Assembly: GCA_036250225.1 (NCBI GenBank) | Contig: JAPZLL010000003.1 | Span: 558,001 to 622,000, forward strand | Length of the DNA: 64,000 nt | From: Cercophora sp. LCS_1 | Lineage: Eukaryota > Ascomycota > Sordariomycetes > Sordariales > Lasiosphaeriaceae | Direction of reading: 5' to 3' | Part shown: positions 49,015-61,930 of the stretch, piece after piece | How the letters are laid out: every line of letters begins with the position of its first letter | How positions within the stretch are numbered: position 1 is the first letter of the stretch | The notes under the pieces: generated by a model | The model's database searches: none | Told to the model about the DNA's origin: nothing | What the model saw: the letters and a program-made list of their open reading frames with translations, nothing else | Translations under genes and position numbers: made by a program

Positions 49015-49937
49015 AGAGTATGCGAATGTGGTGCAATGTGTGATGCATGAGGTCGGGGTTGGGAGCGAGATGCTTTTGTTCGTGGTCACGGGGTATCCTG
49101 GGTACGTTTTGGTTGAATAGATATGTGGATTGTACTCGCTCAGCGAAGTGGATGGGGTTGATATGTGTTGAGATGATGTGCTGCTGGTGAGTGAAAGGCC
49201 GGAAGACCAGATCGAGCTTAGGGTGTTGGGTATTTAGCCTGAGGTTGGTCGCTGGGCAAGGTACGACGAGCAAGGCAGTAAGTAGGTGGTTTTTGCATCT
49301 GCGAAAGGGATAAGGGGGTAAAGGGTATCAGTTGGGATGGCTGAGGCATCGAGATGGAAGGAAATCCCCTGCTGTGTGAGCAGTGCCTGGGTGCAAGATA
49401 CTGGGATTAAAGGAGAATCACAGTGGATAGCAAACATGCGATTGATATCGTCTTTCGTATTTTGAAAGACGAGAACATACGACCTATTCCTATTCATGTG
49501 AGGTATCTCAGCAGATGGACACCAGGCCCGGAATGGCCATGTCGCAACCACCAAACCCAAGCCAAGGTGATTTCATCATAGTGCATAGACTCGCAATGTT
49601 GGCAGCTGCCGCGAACTGCATTTTCCGACGATCCAATGTGCGTGGTGACTTTCACATCTCGGGACCTCCTGCGTGTCTCACTCCGCGATCGAGAAGAACC
49701 ATTGACGGCTCGCCAATCGACCCGCGAGATTGGGTGCGTGTGCCTTGCTGCTTGTTCACAGGGCTGGTCCTTGATGGCGAGGCCCAACTGATAGGTCGAA
49801 GATAAGCACGCTCCGGTGCTTCCCAAAACAGGATCCCCGATAGGTATAGATGTCAAACTGGAAGATGGCGATTGTGTGGAATCGAACGAGTGTTCTTCCT
49901 CAACTTGACATGCGTCCAAAGAGTTGGTGGGGCGTAT

Positions 49938-50255
49938 ATGAGCGTACTTGCACAGTCAGGAGCATCTTATATACTAAGCGAAGCAAGGAAATTAAGCGAT
50001 GACATCGAGGAAAGCAGCAGGATGTGGTTGACGTTGGTGGTTGGGCTCTCGGTTGCAGATGCCTCATCGGGTGTTGAAGCAGCAAGTCAACCAGTTCACA
50101 CCATTGAGGAAAATAGAAATAAAGTGGTATCTGATCTAGATGATGAAATGCCTGACCAATCGGGGTTGTGGAACTGGTCATACTATCCTTCAACAAAATA
50201 TATCCAATACCATCGTTGTTCGACGGCTTCACCCGAAGACAACTGCGAAGGATGA
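49938..50255 (+). CDS. Weak 105-codon open frame, no family
   Basis: From the ATG at 49938 the frame runs 105 codons and has a soluble, Ser/Glu/Asp-rich composition with one hydrophobic stretch (WLTLVVGLSVA). No homologue is recognised and no splice or Kozak support is evident. It could be a small gene, an exon, or part of a neighbouring UTR. Confidence 0.15.
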   Translation: MSVLAQSGASYILSEARKLSDDIEESSRMWLTLVVGLSVADASSGVEAASQPVHTIEENRNKVVSDLDDEMPDQSGLWNWSYYPSTKYIQYHRCSTASPEDNCEG

Positions 50256-50769
50256 TCAAGGATCATCGGGAATTTCCGCGTGTATTGCACATCCGTTTGA
50301 GGCAGGCCGAACCCCAAATTTCCGGGCCACCCTGTCCATTTCATGTGGTCGGCCCGTAGATAATATCGAAGCCGAACATTGGTCGTTGTCGACGGCTTCT
50401 TTGTAGTCCTCGGGACGATGCCCAAGCGTATGGTGTGGAGTTCGTCATCGGTGTGGGGAACCCTGGCTGATAGGCGGGCTGCTTCGTCGGGGCTGCGTGG
50501 ATTTGAGCACATTTCTGCATGTCCCTTGCTAGCGCCACGCCGAAAGGAGCGGTACTTTGACAGCGAATTGTCTAAACAATTTTCCTTGACTTGAAAGTGA
50601 GGATGACAATGCTGCAAAACCCGAGTTGATATCCCAAGCCATGGGCATCATAGCAGAAGCGCAGAGAATGGACGTGACGTCGTTTGAATCCCTAAACTCC
50701 ACCGCCCCGTTTCAGCGCCATGCTTCCCGCGACCCACACCAACTAACCCAAAGACAAACGGACGACCGC

Positions 50770-51453
50770 TTAGTGCTCGGCAGCCGTGATGAACCGCCCG
50801 ACAAGCAAGCTCCCGACAAACGTCCCCGCAAGGACAGAGATGAAATAGCCGACGTTCATCGACATGACCGCCAACATGCTGTGTGACTTGTTAGCATTCA
50901 TATTCATTCGGCGCCTCGCAAGAGCGGGGAGTGGAACTGCTCACAGCAAATACCCAACGCCCGCAATGACAGTGTCGATTGCCGCCCTCACAGGGTCCAC
51001 GCTGAGACGCCATGGCCTTGCGCCGAATGTGCGTTTCTTGACAACCATAACGTTCTCCTCCATGCCATTCTCGCTCAGGACCATGTTTGCTTGCTTGGCC
51101 AACGAGTCGCGGCTGAGGTTCTCGGCAAGCGGCGTCTTGCCGTTGACCACAATGTAACGCCGGTTCATCTCGCGGTCCAGCCAGCGGTTCTCCTGCCACC
51201 ACTTTGCAGCAAGAAGTCCACGGAAGAGAGCGGCGAGGAAGATGAGAAAGATGCACGTTGCCGCGTATGTTCCCGTGTTGTTGGGCGTCCACATTGAAGA
51301 GTAGAGCGGTGTCGCCATCGACGTCTGAAAGACCGACATCATCGTCATGCCGTCCATGGAGGACGAAGATTCATGGCCGTGTGAATCCGTTGACGATTGG
51401 GCCGTGGTGTCGTGGGACTCAGTCCCATGTCGTGGAAAAAGATGCATGTTCAT
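50770..51453 (-). CDS. Ctr-family copper transporter
   Basis: Three-helix copper permease. Exons 51453-50945 and 50878-50770 with a 66 bp intron give 205 residues. The N-terminus has a His/Met-rich copper-binding stretch (HGHESSSSMDGMTMM, about 25-39), then TM1 (about 63-83) ending in AAKWWQENRW. The second helix carries MxxxM at 171-175 (MLAVM, made by the splice) and the third GxxxG at 188-192 (GTFVG); both are Ctr signatures needed for trimer and copper passage. The frame stays open upstream through a Ser run from a TTG, but the first ATG at 51453 is the sensible start. Plasma-membrane versus vacuolar location cannot be told. Confidence 0.92.
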
Positions 51454-54400
51454 CTTGACGCTGCTGTATCGTGGTGATGAAGAAGACGAAGAAGAAGAAG
51501 AAGAAGAAGAAGCAAAGAGCAAGTTCCCCAGTTCGCGCCGACTTCAAGGTGTTTGAGAAGTCGTGTCCCGTCGCAGTTGGATCCGTGATACTTTTTGCGG
51601 CGTAAAAGGTGAGAGGGGAATTGCAGTGTCCCACAGGACGGGTGTCGCGGATTTCCAGAACCACAGCGAGATGCACCAACTGCCGTTTAGCCGCAGGCGT
51701 GTGTGTAAGGCCCAGATCTTGTTTCGCCTTGAGAGGATTGGGGTCTGCTGATGTTTCCGTTTATATATATGTGTGTGCCGCTGGAAGAACCAACTCCCAA
51801 AGACAAGCGCTGAAATGGGCGGGTTTTGCGAACGAGACTGAGGAGAGAGCACGTTTCCGTTGGTGTTGGGCTTGAAACAGACATGAAGGGGAATTGAGCG
51901 TGAAGACGTTCAGCTGCCCGCCTTTTGGGTCTCGCAGGGTAGCCCGTCCGGAAACCTGCTCATGTGGGGGGCCATGCATGGGCTGGGATTCCCGCCATCC
52001 GCGCCAAGTTTAGCGCCGATCTTGATTGACAGGGGACGACACTTCTATGGAACGACACAAACGAGACAAAGACAGGGAACCGTCATTGCGGCAAACAAAG
52101 TCATTAGCTTTGCGAGTAGCATTTGTCCATCGTGTCAAGCACGAAGCATTGCATTTTGCTCTCTCTTTAGGGGTACAACTTGCGTACAGCTTGATGTCAA
52201 GTGCACCGAGCAGATCTGACACCCTTGTTCGAGTCTAGACCAGGAGGGACGGAGTACAGGTACCGGGTCTTGGCTGATACCAAACATGCCCTACGAAACG
52301 TCGATCTGGTCGCGGCATGCTTCCTCTTGGTTTCTACTGCATCCAATCGCTTCTCTTCGGGGAGATTTTCGTGGAAGGGAAGCACTATTATTGCATTCCT
52401 TTTGGCAGAAATGCAGTGCGTCTGAGTAGGGGACGGAATGCGGCTATGCGGCGGACTGGCTTCGCACGCTTTCAGAACAAGTTGAAAGTTTGTGACACGA
52501 CTTTATGTTTGGACACTGCACCCTGACTACTTCAGATAGGTTCCTATCATTTGCAAGTAGGGCACAATCTATTGCCAACTAATGGACTGTTCCTCGTGAG
52601 CGCGGGCACGTCCGCTTGCGGTCTCTAGTATGCGTGTCTCTTCGGCAGATGACGAGGCAAGTGGGTGACGGGAAAACGACACACTGAACACAGCTGATGC
52701 CACTTCAAGCAGCCTGGGCAGATATGAAAACCCCCATAGGCATCAGAAAAAAAAGTCCAGGGCCTTTTCAATAGAGGTTTGGACATTAAAATATCGGGTG
52801 ATGCATTGGAATGCTGGATTCACTCCTTTTCGGTGGATGAATACCCCTTCGACTTTTTTTGTGTGTGCCGTTTATTTTGTCAAGAACTTGCGGGCGTTTG
52901 TTTTCTATAAAAGGGGCCAAGTCTCCTGCATCGTGATCCAGATCAAGCAGGGCGTCGGTGGGTGTCGGTGATGTGGATTCTATACGGTCCGACGGTAACT
53001 TTGCATCTGAAGACACCCAAGCCATGCCTGCCGTGAGGAGCCTGAGACGGGAGCCGTACTGGTGGGCGCACCAACTGCTCGCGCATATTGCCCTGGCAGA
53101 AGACAAGTCATGTTTCCGCGAGCACGCCAATCCAGAGAACGTATCCGGCGTGACCGTACCGTGGAGTGGTTCGTTGCTACCTGCCACATTTGGAAGCGAC
53201 ACGCCTCGCTCTCCGGTGCTGATAGCTGCTGAGCCGGGAAGGCGCAGTCGAGCTCGCCCAAGGTCCGATCTCGTCCTGACATAAGGCAAGCAAGCCTTCT
53301 CGGTTCCCCAAGAAAAAACATCCCGTCGGAAACGCAAATTTCCTTTGTCATTCAGTGGGCGTTTGGACCCTTCCCCGTCCAACAGAGGCGGATAATGATC
53401 GCAATCGAGCCGACGACCGATGTCCCAGTAGTCAGTCCATGCAGCGTGCCCATCCTTCTAGAGACACAGGGCCCGGCTCACAGTGGTCGGTCGACAAAGT
53501 CGCGTCGGATACAGCCCGGAATGCAACTCCGCAACTTGCATCAGCCCCTGCCCCGGTTCGCCTGTCGCCTCTCGGCGTGACGAGCCTATTTTGACGACAC
53601 CCGGATGACCGAGACCGGAAGCCACATCCTGGCTCCAGACCGTCAACAACACCTCTGTATGACCGTCGGCGCTCGTCCGGCCTCGTCGCACAATAAAGAA
53701 CCGTGCCCGAGCCTAACGCTAACACTGTCAGCCCACTGCTGTCAGTGAGCTGCCTTGCCAGACTTGACCCGGTCAGTCGGGGACCTGGTGATGCGTGGGA
53801 TCCGGACCTCGCAGCAACCGCAGGCATTTCCGGGGACCCCACGATGGCACTGACAGCTCAATCATGCTGAGACGACTCTCGTTGGGGTTTGGGCCAGCTG
53901 TGTCACCATCGGGGTACGGCCAAATTTGTACAACTATTATCCAGATGAGCCGTGATACCAAAAATTGGGTGTTGGACTGGCTTACAACGGTTACGGCGTT
54001 GGTCGCATATGTTTTGACGACATCACAGGTGTATGAATCAAAACATTGGTTGACAGAACCTTCACCTACCCGCGGGAACCCGCAGCCCAAGCCGCCGAAA
54101 GCAAAATTACTCGGGTAGCATACTGGGAGACGGCGGGTTTGACAGGTTCGACAAGGACGGACATACTTCAGAACATTACATCGAGTTTCCTCGAACTAGG
54201 AACGAAACTCAAACAACTCGTGAAGTTGACGAGCAGTACCAACCATGACGCAGCGGTTCGACGGACCACGTCACTTGAAATCGGCTACGGTGAGGTTGAT
54301 TACCTCGGCGTGCACCGTCCATGCAAAGCAAGCAGCCTTGCCGAGCCCTAGCCTGCTGAAGAGGCGAGTGGAGAAGTGGCTACGACTGTGCTTCAAACGG

Positions 54401-56649
54401 GAGGGCAGAAGCTGGGTGCGCGTCGCTGACTGAGGCCTGAGACTGACTGATAAAAGGGGCGGTTGAAGGGGCGTGGGGATAGCGATGGTTGTCATGAAAT
54501 CGCAGCCTGTCTATTCTCTCGGACCCCCTTGGAGCCACTTCCGCGGCCCCAAGTTTGGTGCCGGTTTGCTGTTGCCCATTCCACATTCGGATGGGCTGAA
54601 GGAGGTCTGCAGAACGCCACCACTTGCCGCCAGTGAATACACTCCTGAACCATGCAATGCCGCCTCGATCAACCAATTCCTCACCCGCACCCCCCAATGA
54701 GAGCTGCCGCCGGCGTGCGACCTCGAGCCGTCGGCTGGCCGTGATGGATGTGGGCCGAAGCCCCCTCTCCTGGCGATATCTTGCTCTGATGCCCATCCGA
54801 CGTTGAAGATTGTTATCGACTACCAATGCGTTGTTGGTTGGATACATGGCATCTTTACAGCACCACAGCAATGCCTTTTCAGTCCTGGAAGATTGACAGT
54901 CTAGAATAGGCATTCGTCCACCACTTCAGCCGCGGACCAGATTCCCAAGGCCGTCGGAAACAGGTCATGAGCTGGCTTGGCACGCCGAGACTCGTTGTCT
55001 TGTCTCGCGACATCTGCCGCACAATACGTGTTTGCTTGTGCTCCCTCAAAAGGGGGTGCAAACTTGGGAAAGCTGCGTGACCAGCCCGCCTTAGCGTCGT
55101 ATCCCACCACACCGTGTGCAACTGAATGCGAGGACAACATGCAAGTTCTGCCATTGACCACCCCGACCCCATGCTCGCGAGGTCAGGCTGTCGTTTCGCC
55201 ACTGGACTGGACGCTAAAGAAAGCGAGGGGGGGAAAGAGAGACTAGAGCCTACGGTCTTGGGGCAAACGACGTGTAGACAATAGAACAGATTGCAGCCGA
55301 CGAAATCGAGGGCCAAACACTCCAATCTTAGCAACATGTACGATTGGGATCGTCTGGTTGGGTGTTACCTCGCAGTTGCTGACTGCGCTCTCTGTCTGTC
55401 AATGGTGGCTGGGGAACTTGAGAAGGCTGCCGTTTTTCACGGCTCCGACAGGGGCCACCGTGTCAGTCACACCCGTGAGTGCAGAGTAGGCAGTTTCGAC
55501 AACCTTCTGTTGCCGCGCGTGTTTCCTGCCTCCAAGATGGAACGCCAACACAGTGAAAGAGCGGTAAAATGACGCCCTCGAGAGTGTCTATCTCGCCGTC
55601 TGCGCAGCCATTGAACCAGGGGACCCACGTCCGTACACCGTTTGCAGGATGGCAATAGGTAATAAGTATATTCGGGAGTGAGATATATATATCCTCCACT
55701 TTGTTTGTCCCACGCTGAGCCCAATTGGAAACTGAAGCCCTTGAACATATCAAATAATCCAAGCAATGGTATCAAAACCGACAATCGGCTTTCTCCTGCT
55801 ACTCCAGCATCCAACACCATAACCCTTTTAAAACCAGCCCATTCCTGAACCCAAACCAAAGCCATCCGGCAAAGCAATCCCAACCCAATGATCCCTGTTG
55901 ACGATCTTCGCAACGGGCTGATAGCGGTAACCTAGAAGTTTCCTACCCAGCAATCCATCAACAGATAATATGCACTCGAAACGCCTATCCAACTAGCGTA
56001 TTCAACAAAAAAAAAAAAACAACGCCAAACCCCGTTTCTGCGTGATCGCGGAAACTCTATCCTTTAGCCTCAGTGCCCATTCCTCAATAAGTGTCCCACG
56101 CCTCGAAGTGTTCGCCGACCGATAGTTCATGATGCCTATGTTTGCGACAGCAATTCTGCTTGTAGAATGTAGATATTCGTTTCCTGGAACACGCGTCCCG
56201 CTTTTCGAAAGGTGCCGGTCGCGCAGCTCAGAAAAGATGGCGAGGGCGCCTGGTCCGTCCCATGTTGTCCTTGCATTCATATAACGGGGAATGACGTCCC
56301 TAGTCTGTATCCTGGACGAGGGGACAGAACTACCGGAAGCCTCATTAGACCTTGAAGTCATCGGTCTTCGTCTTTTCATCGTCGCTGACGCCGGCGTGGC
56401 TTCCCCTTTAAATGATCACCCTCTTGCCCGTATCGCGACGGCCATTCCCGATTCGACTCGTTCCTGACACCGGGCACCGTGCCCCGTCTCTACTCCGGCG
56501 AGATCTCCTAGTACGTTTGTGGATGGTGGGGTTATGGGTAAATTCCCTCTGAACAATCCAGAGAAACGGATACCCTCCAGTGTTGAGCCTGGGCCAGCCG
56601 TGGATGACCACCGCGCTAAGACGAGATGTCTCTCGAAGAAATGACCACG
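51454..56649. other. 5.2 kb region between the copper transporter and zinc-finger genes
   Basis: Holds the copper transporter promoter and the 3' flank of the zinc-finger gene. It contains a GAA microsatellite near 51.5 kb and an A-run near 56.0 kb. Frames up to about 200 codons (52786-53382, 54380-54913) lack family resemblance and splice support. No RNA gene was seen. Confidence 0.5.
51488..51512. repeat. GAA/TTC microsatellite upstream of the copper transporter
   Basis: About eight GAA units on the + strand, hence a TTC pyrimidine tract on the coding strand, ending about 35 bp before the start codon at 51453. It probably lies in the 5' UTR or core promoter. Confidence 0.8.
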
Positions 56650-58141
56650 CTAACACTCCTTCTTGAGCGACCTTGGACTGTTGTCTGAACCACTAGTCAT
56701 GCCCTGGTCGGGCGAAGAATCGTCTCTGCCATTGGGCCCGTTAGTGCCGTTGGTACCGTTGACGCTGCCCTCTTCTCCTTCCTTCAACTTGTCCCCGCAA
56801 CCTTTGACGAGCCGGTGGCGCTGCGTTGCATGTTAGTGTAGCTCTCACAAACTGTCTAGTGTTGCTCACCTTCAGAGCATCTTTGCGAGAAAAGCTCTTG
56901 TCGCATGAGCCGCACGGGAACGGCTTCACTGCCAAATGGATCCTCTTGTGGCGCTTGAGGTCGTGGTTCCGGTTGAAGCTTTGAGGGCATTGGTCACACT
57001 TGAAGGGCCTCTCTGCCTGTTGCGGAGGGGCTCCGTGGCTCATGTACATGCCATGCTGGCTCAAGTGGTGCGTGTACTGGGGCATGCCGTGCATGCCCGT
57101 CACCATGGTCAGCGGCGCTCCTGGCTGGTGCATGTTGCTCATCACTGGGCCATGTAGCGTTGGGTATGATGCGTACGACGCCATCGGCGGCGCTATAGGA
57201 GACGGGCGACTTGCATACGCGATCGGAGGCGGTTGCATCCCGCTCGTAAGCGTGCTTAAGCCACGGGGAATGCCAGGACCAGTGGTTGTTGGCGAGTGCG
57301 CAGTTGGTGACGGCTGTGATGGGTGGCCCGGAAACGCTGGGAACGAGTGCTGCTGTGGTGCAGAGGAAGAAGGATAGTAGGACGGCTGCGGCGCCCGATA
57401 GGTTGCGCCCTCGTGTGTGCTCGACGGACCGCTCGACACACTCGGCCCTGTCGTTGGTGGCTGCGTTACGACCGGGTTTTGTGTCGTTGCCGTCCCTCCG
57501 CTGCCGCCTCCGCCGCCGCTGCCGGCCGTCAGGGGCGCCGAGTAGGGCGCCGACTCCCCGTAGGATGAGGAGTTCTGCAAGCCCTCCGAGCCGACGGGCG
57601 ATGCAGTTGGACGCCCCCCGAATTGCGGCACCGATGGCGATACTTGGCTGTAGGCGTGCGGACGCTGGTAAGGGGCTTGTCCGAGGGGCGACGGACCCTG
57701 GTTAGAGGTCCCGTTCGTGTATGTGTACGCGGACTGCTGTTGCGAGCTCCCCGGCGTTGGCCACGAGCCTTGGACGTGACCTGGGTAGTAGATCGACGAC
57801 TGCGAGCTGCCCGTGTTGACGCCCGGTGACGGGCTGGCGCCGTCGGATGTTACCCCTGGGGAGGGAGTCAGATAACTGGTACCAGCACTTGTCTTGAGGC
57901 TTGTGCTGTGAGGTTGAGAGGTGGAGTGGGAGGAATGGGGAGGATCTGCTATCGCGGCCAATGCCGGTGTTCGAGCACCAGCACTGACGCCATTCGGGGA
58001 GAAGTGGTGAGGGTATCGCGTACTTGGTACCTCTGGATTAGGCAGCTGGAAGTGAGGCAGGCCCGAGGCGGCTGGTCTCCTGGACGAAAAGCCCGACGCC
58101 GAATCCAGCTGGCTATCCGTGGGGCGCTGGTCGAACATCAT
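56650..58141 (-). CDS. Zinc-finger transcription factor (C2H2 plus C2HC finger)
   Basis: Exons 58141-56870 and 56820-56650 with a 49 bp phase-0 intron give 480 residues. Residues 1-360 are a low-complexity Ser/Pro/Gly/Gln/Tyr-rich region typical of activation or scaffold segments. Near 375 the first finger FKCDQCPQSFNRNHDLKRH is a canonical C-x2-C-x12-H-x3-H. The second, FPCGSCDKSFSRKDALKRH, continues across the intron as RLVKGC, so its last ligand is Cys after five residues (C-x2-C-x12-H-x5-C). A short acidic, Asn/Gly-rich tail follows. I cannot name the orthologue or targets. It is the only gene in the last 12 kb besides its flanks. Confidence 0.85.
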
Positions 58142-61100
58142 TGTTGTTCGCCTGTGGCCCCGGCTGACCTATTCGGCAGAATTGCTGGCGAGAGTGGGCG
58201 AGGAGAGTCAGAGAAGATGCTTGCTGTCGGACCGAGGTCGACGAGAAGCTATGGCAGGCTCTGGCGCTCGACAAAACAGCGGCTCATCGGGGGTGTATTA
58301 CAGCTCCTGGGGATGCTATTTCGTGCCGTGCTTGGGCTTGGGCTGGTGCTGGTGCTGATGCTGTCGCTGGCGTGTGGTCAGGGCTCTGTTGCCGTCGATA
58401 TCTGGTCGGGTGTCCCAGGCTCCTTCCGCCACTGGGCTTGGAGTCTCAAGGCTTGTTCGAGGTCGAAGGGAAAGAGCAAGGGGCCGGGGGCGCAGAGGGG
58501 CTTGAAGCATATATGGCTCCGAGCTGGGGCGACAACTTTGACAAGCCAACATTTACGGGCCAGTGGGCCTTTATCGGGTTAAGGTTTGGTGGTCCCGTGT
58601 CGATGAGGATGTGTGGAGCGACGATCATCGAGGAGCCGAACGGTGGACCTGGGATGGCGTCCGTCTGAAGTATATGTGCGAACTGTGATTCTCAATTATT
58701 GGAGGCTTAGGTTCCGGGGGAGCCCTGGTCGAGGACCAAGGGGGGCGTGGGCGAAGGAGCAAGAAGCAGTAGCCGCCAACAGGTTTGTTTCCCCTTGTTC
58801 CTTTTTGCTGCCCGCTGCTCTCTCCGCGCCGGTACTTGGGGTGTGTGGTGGTTCGTGCCTCGTGCTTTTGTGCTGAGCGTGGTCTTTGATTTGAATCAAG
58901 CCCGCCCGGCCTAGCGCGGGAGGGCTGAAAGACAGCCGGCTCGCGCGTCCAGGGCAGCTCCCGCTCTCGAGGAGGGGGGAAGTCACGGGTGGACTAACCA
59001 CTCGCGCCTGCCCTACACGGTCTGGGGGCGTCCCCGAGGCCTAAGATCGCCTACTGTTCCCACAGGGACTTCTTACTTTGCGCCGCGTCTTGGAACGGCG
59101 AGCAAAGATTCTGTCCGGCGATGACACGGAGCGCCTCGAGCGGGGAAAATGTGCGGCCAACCTTCTCGTGACGCGCTTTAGACTGGAGATGGTGAAGGGA
59201 GGGCAAGAGGGCACTTGTCACAACCGGGCAGCGCCTTCCTGTTGAAAGGGGCTCCAGCAGCTCGCATTCCGCGACGTTTGGAAGGAAGTGAGCGCGGTGC
59301 CAAGCATGCAGAAGATGGCAGCCGTCCCTGTGGTCAAGGGGCAAGCAGTCTTCCCCCGTGATTTACAGATCTGGAAAGCAGGCATGTCGGCGCTGGACAG
59401 GCTGAGGAGCCCCCTCCGCCGGCATGGACAAGACCTTGTCGTATGGAGTGGCTTGCTGAGAGCGTAGGGATGTGAGTCTATAGTGGTGGGAGGGGTGGGT
59501 GTAGTGGGAAGTGTCTGGGTGTCCAAAGCGCAGGGTTCAGCAGCAGGCAGGCACCTATTCGGAATAGCGCAAGCTGGGAGAGGAGTCTCTCTGTCTGCCG
59601 CTTTTTGCTTGACCTCCTTTTCCATGTTCCTCTGCTACCGAGTTACCTCTCCAGAGGTGGACGGGCAAAGTGGGCAACCCTAAAGCCTAAAAATGTGTTG
59701 AGCTCAATGGCTTCCTGCCATAACCGAGGTCCGCTGCCCAAAAAAACTCACATCTTGCCCGCTGCCAGACCAAAATCTGACGGGAACGGAATAGGTCGCT
59801 GCCAAACGACGGACGGACGGCAGGTGAGAGGTGACGAGAGGTCCAGAACCTTGCTGTTGGGAGTCCGGCTCCCAAGACTCATCCCACCCGTGGCCTCTGC
59901 ACCAAGTTTCCGGGATGCCACCCGCTGCCCCTAACCTGGGAGTTAATATGAGAGCATGGGTGTGACAACTCCTACCAAACCCGTGTGCAATGCGTGACAC
60001 ATGGATCCGAGGAGGAAGAGCGCGCAGGCTGATATCACCCACAAACAACACCCGAGCCCCTACGGGAGACTGTGGTACGCACCAATCCACCCACCTACCT
60101 ACGCAGGACAAGCACTGCGCAGGCTCAACTAGCTCCCGCCCAGAGGGCTGAGGCTCGGTGGCTGGTCGAGGGGCATCGAGTCCCGGCTCTTCGTGCAACG
60201 ATCTAACAAGACTCAATGGAGCATGATGCACGGCAGGGATGCTGTCTCCGAGGCTCCGCAACACGGCGCGCTCCATCTTTGGCCCTTTGGCTCTCGACTG
60301 CTGCAAACTCAATTCAGCCTGCCAAAAGGCCAGAGTGATGGCAATGCGGGATTTGGGACCTACGCTAACTGCGTAGCTTCCCTCGTAACCATCCAACCCT
60401 GCGCAGGTGACTGCATCTGACAGATAATCGACATGACGGCCTGGACAGTGCGCGAACAGCAGGAGTGGAGGAGGGGGCTAAATTGCGCCCAAGTGAAAAC
60501 AGACAGAAAAAAGATGCTGACAGCTCTCCGCGTTTCTCACTCTCACAGCGGGCGCGCCGTGGCTCCCTGGGAAGGGTACCCCCCCTGCCGCCCCAATTCC
60601 CAGCCTGGTCCTGGTCACCGGTGTCTCCCTATCCTTGCTTGGCGACCCTCCACAACCAGATGGGTTCTCCTCGATTTGGACTAGACCTGTCCGCCGTCGT
60701 GGGATTTCTATTTTTTGGCGTCGGTTACTGGCCACCTGCACCTTGTTGTCCGCGTCCAAGAGTGGCCTGGGCTTTCTTGGCCGCGCCGTCCCTTCCCTGT
60801 CCGTGTGCCCTCCGAGCTCGCCTGTTCAACAAGCCCGCCAGCTGCTGGGTAGCCTCGAAGGCAGGCAGCGGACGCGGGGTTACAAAGTGTTGCAACAGAG
60901 CAGTGTGAACCACCGGCCTGTGTGGGTGAGTTCCGAAAGTTAGCCTCCGACGAGCACGTGCATGTCTCGCTGTCATTCATGATGCAAATTTGAGCCCAGG
61001 CTCAACACAAGCACAAGTCTGCATGCACCTCGAAAGCAGTGCGGGTCTGGCGTCTGTGGGTGTGTTGCCCTGCTGCGGCAATGGCACTGAGAAAATGCAG

Positions 61101-61596
61101 CCATCTGGTCCAGTCTAGGGTTTTTGTGGCGCCTGTTGCGCCTCCCGTCCGGTTCTCGAAAAGAACACCCCGACCGGGCTTTGGGTGATCCGCAATGGCG
61201 CTGTCACCCCAAGAAGCTGGGGCAATCTTGAACGGCCCATGCTGCCCCAGTGTTTCGCCAACATCCATCGAGCCATCATCGACCATCAACCAAGGCGAGA
61301 TCGTGGGACTTAGCGCCATCGTTTTTGCTCCAGGCCGCGACGGACCATGCCGCCCACTCCTCGTACCGAAGTCCTGCCGTCGCCCGGACATTGGACTGGC
61401 GAAGGCCCAGAGGCCAAAGGCACAAATTGAACAAAAAACATTCCTCCTCAACCGTGGTAGCAGCACGGGTTCGGCATGACGAAGGGACGTCCCCGGTCCA
61501 CCCCCAAAGGAGCAGTCCGGTGCTTTGCAATATTTGGTCCGGAATACACATCCCAGATCCAGACAGAGCCTGAGAGCAGTGGCCCATTGCGCTACC

Positions 61597-61632
61597 GCTT
61601 TTTGCTTTTTGCTTTTGCTTTTGCTTTTGCTG
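61597..61632. repeat. GCTTTT tandem repeat
   Basis: About six imperfect GCTTTT/GCTTTTT units in tandem. Confidence 0.8.
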
Positions 61633-61908
61633 CCGCCGAAACGTTTTGCAGAGTCATGCACGGCAGGCAGGCTCTCAGCTGAAAGCCCGGGTTTTTGATT
61701 GCAGGGAGACGTTCTCGACAGGAGCCGCGCATTTGGGTGACAAGTCGACAAACGGCTGAAAGATTGGCTCAAGGGGCATCCTGGCCGTAGCTGGAGCATG
61801 TCTCGCTCTAGCCTTTCTCCCCATTGCATCCAGTCGACGGGTGTGTTGTGTGTGCCACTAGTTCCTCTGCACGCTGCATGGGATCAGATATGGTCTAATC
61901 TGGGGCAA

Positions 61909-61930
61909 GGGGGGGAAGGGGGGGGGGGGG
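61909..61930 (+). repeat. G-rich tract
   Basis: A run of G interrupted only by AA at 61916-61917, with 13 consecutive G after it. It could form a G-quadruplex on the + strand or be prone to sequencing slippage. Confidence 0.75.

Larger units (their letters stand above)
47390..50769. other. 3.4 kb intergenic region downstream of mcm1
   Basis: Lies between the mcm1 stop and the convergent copper transporter stop. It includes AT-rich and T-tract sequence (T-run near 48670), GTGAG and GCGAT tandem repeats near 48.9-49.0 kb, and one weak 105-codon frame listed separately. I see no well-supported gene. Confidence 0.5.

Noticed and set aside
51454..51522. Poly-Ser N-terminal extension of the copper transporter
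   Set aside because: Starts at a TTG and is the translation of a TTC microsatellite; the ATG at 51453 is the better start.
59704..60396. 230-codon minus-strand frame
   Set aside because: No domain or splice support; GC-rich non-coding composition.
61002..61829. 275-codon minus-strand frame
   Set aside because: Includes translation of the GCTTTT repeat (Lys/Ser runs), no domain, no homologue recognised.
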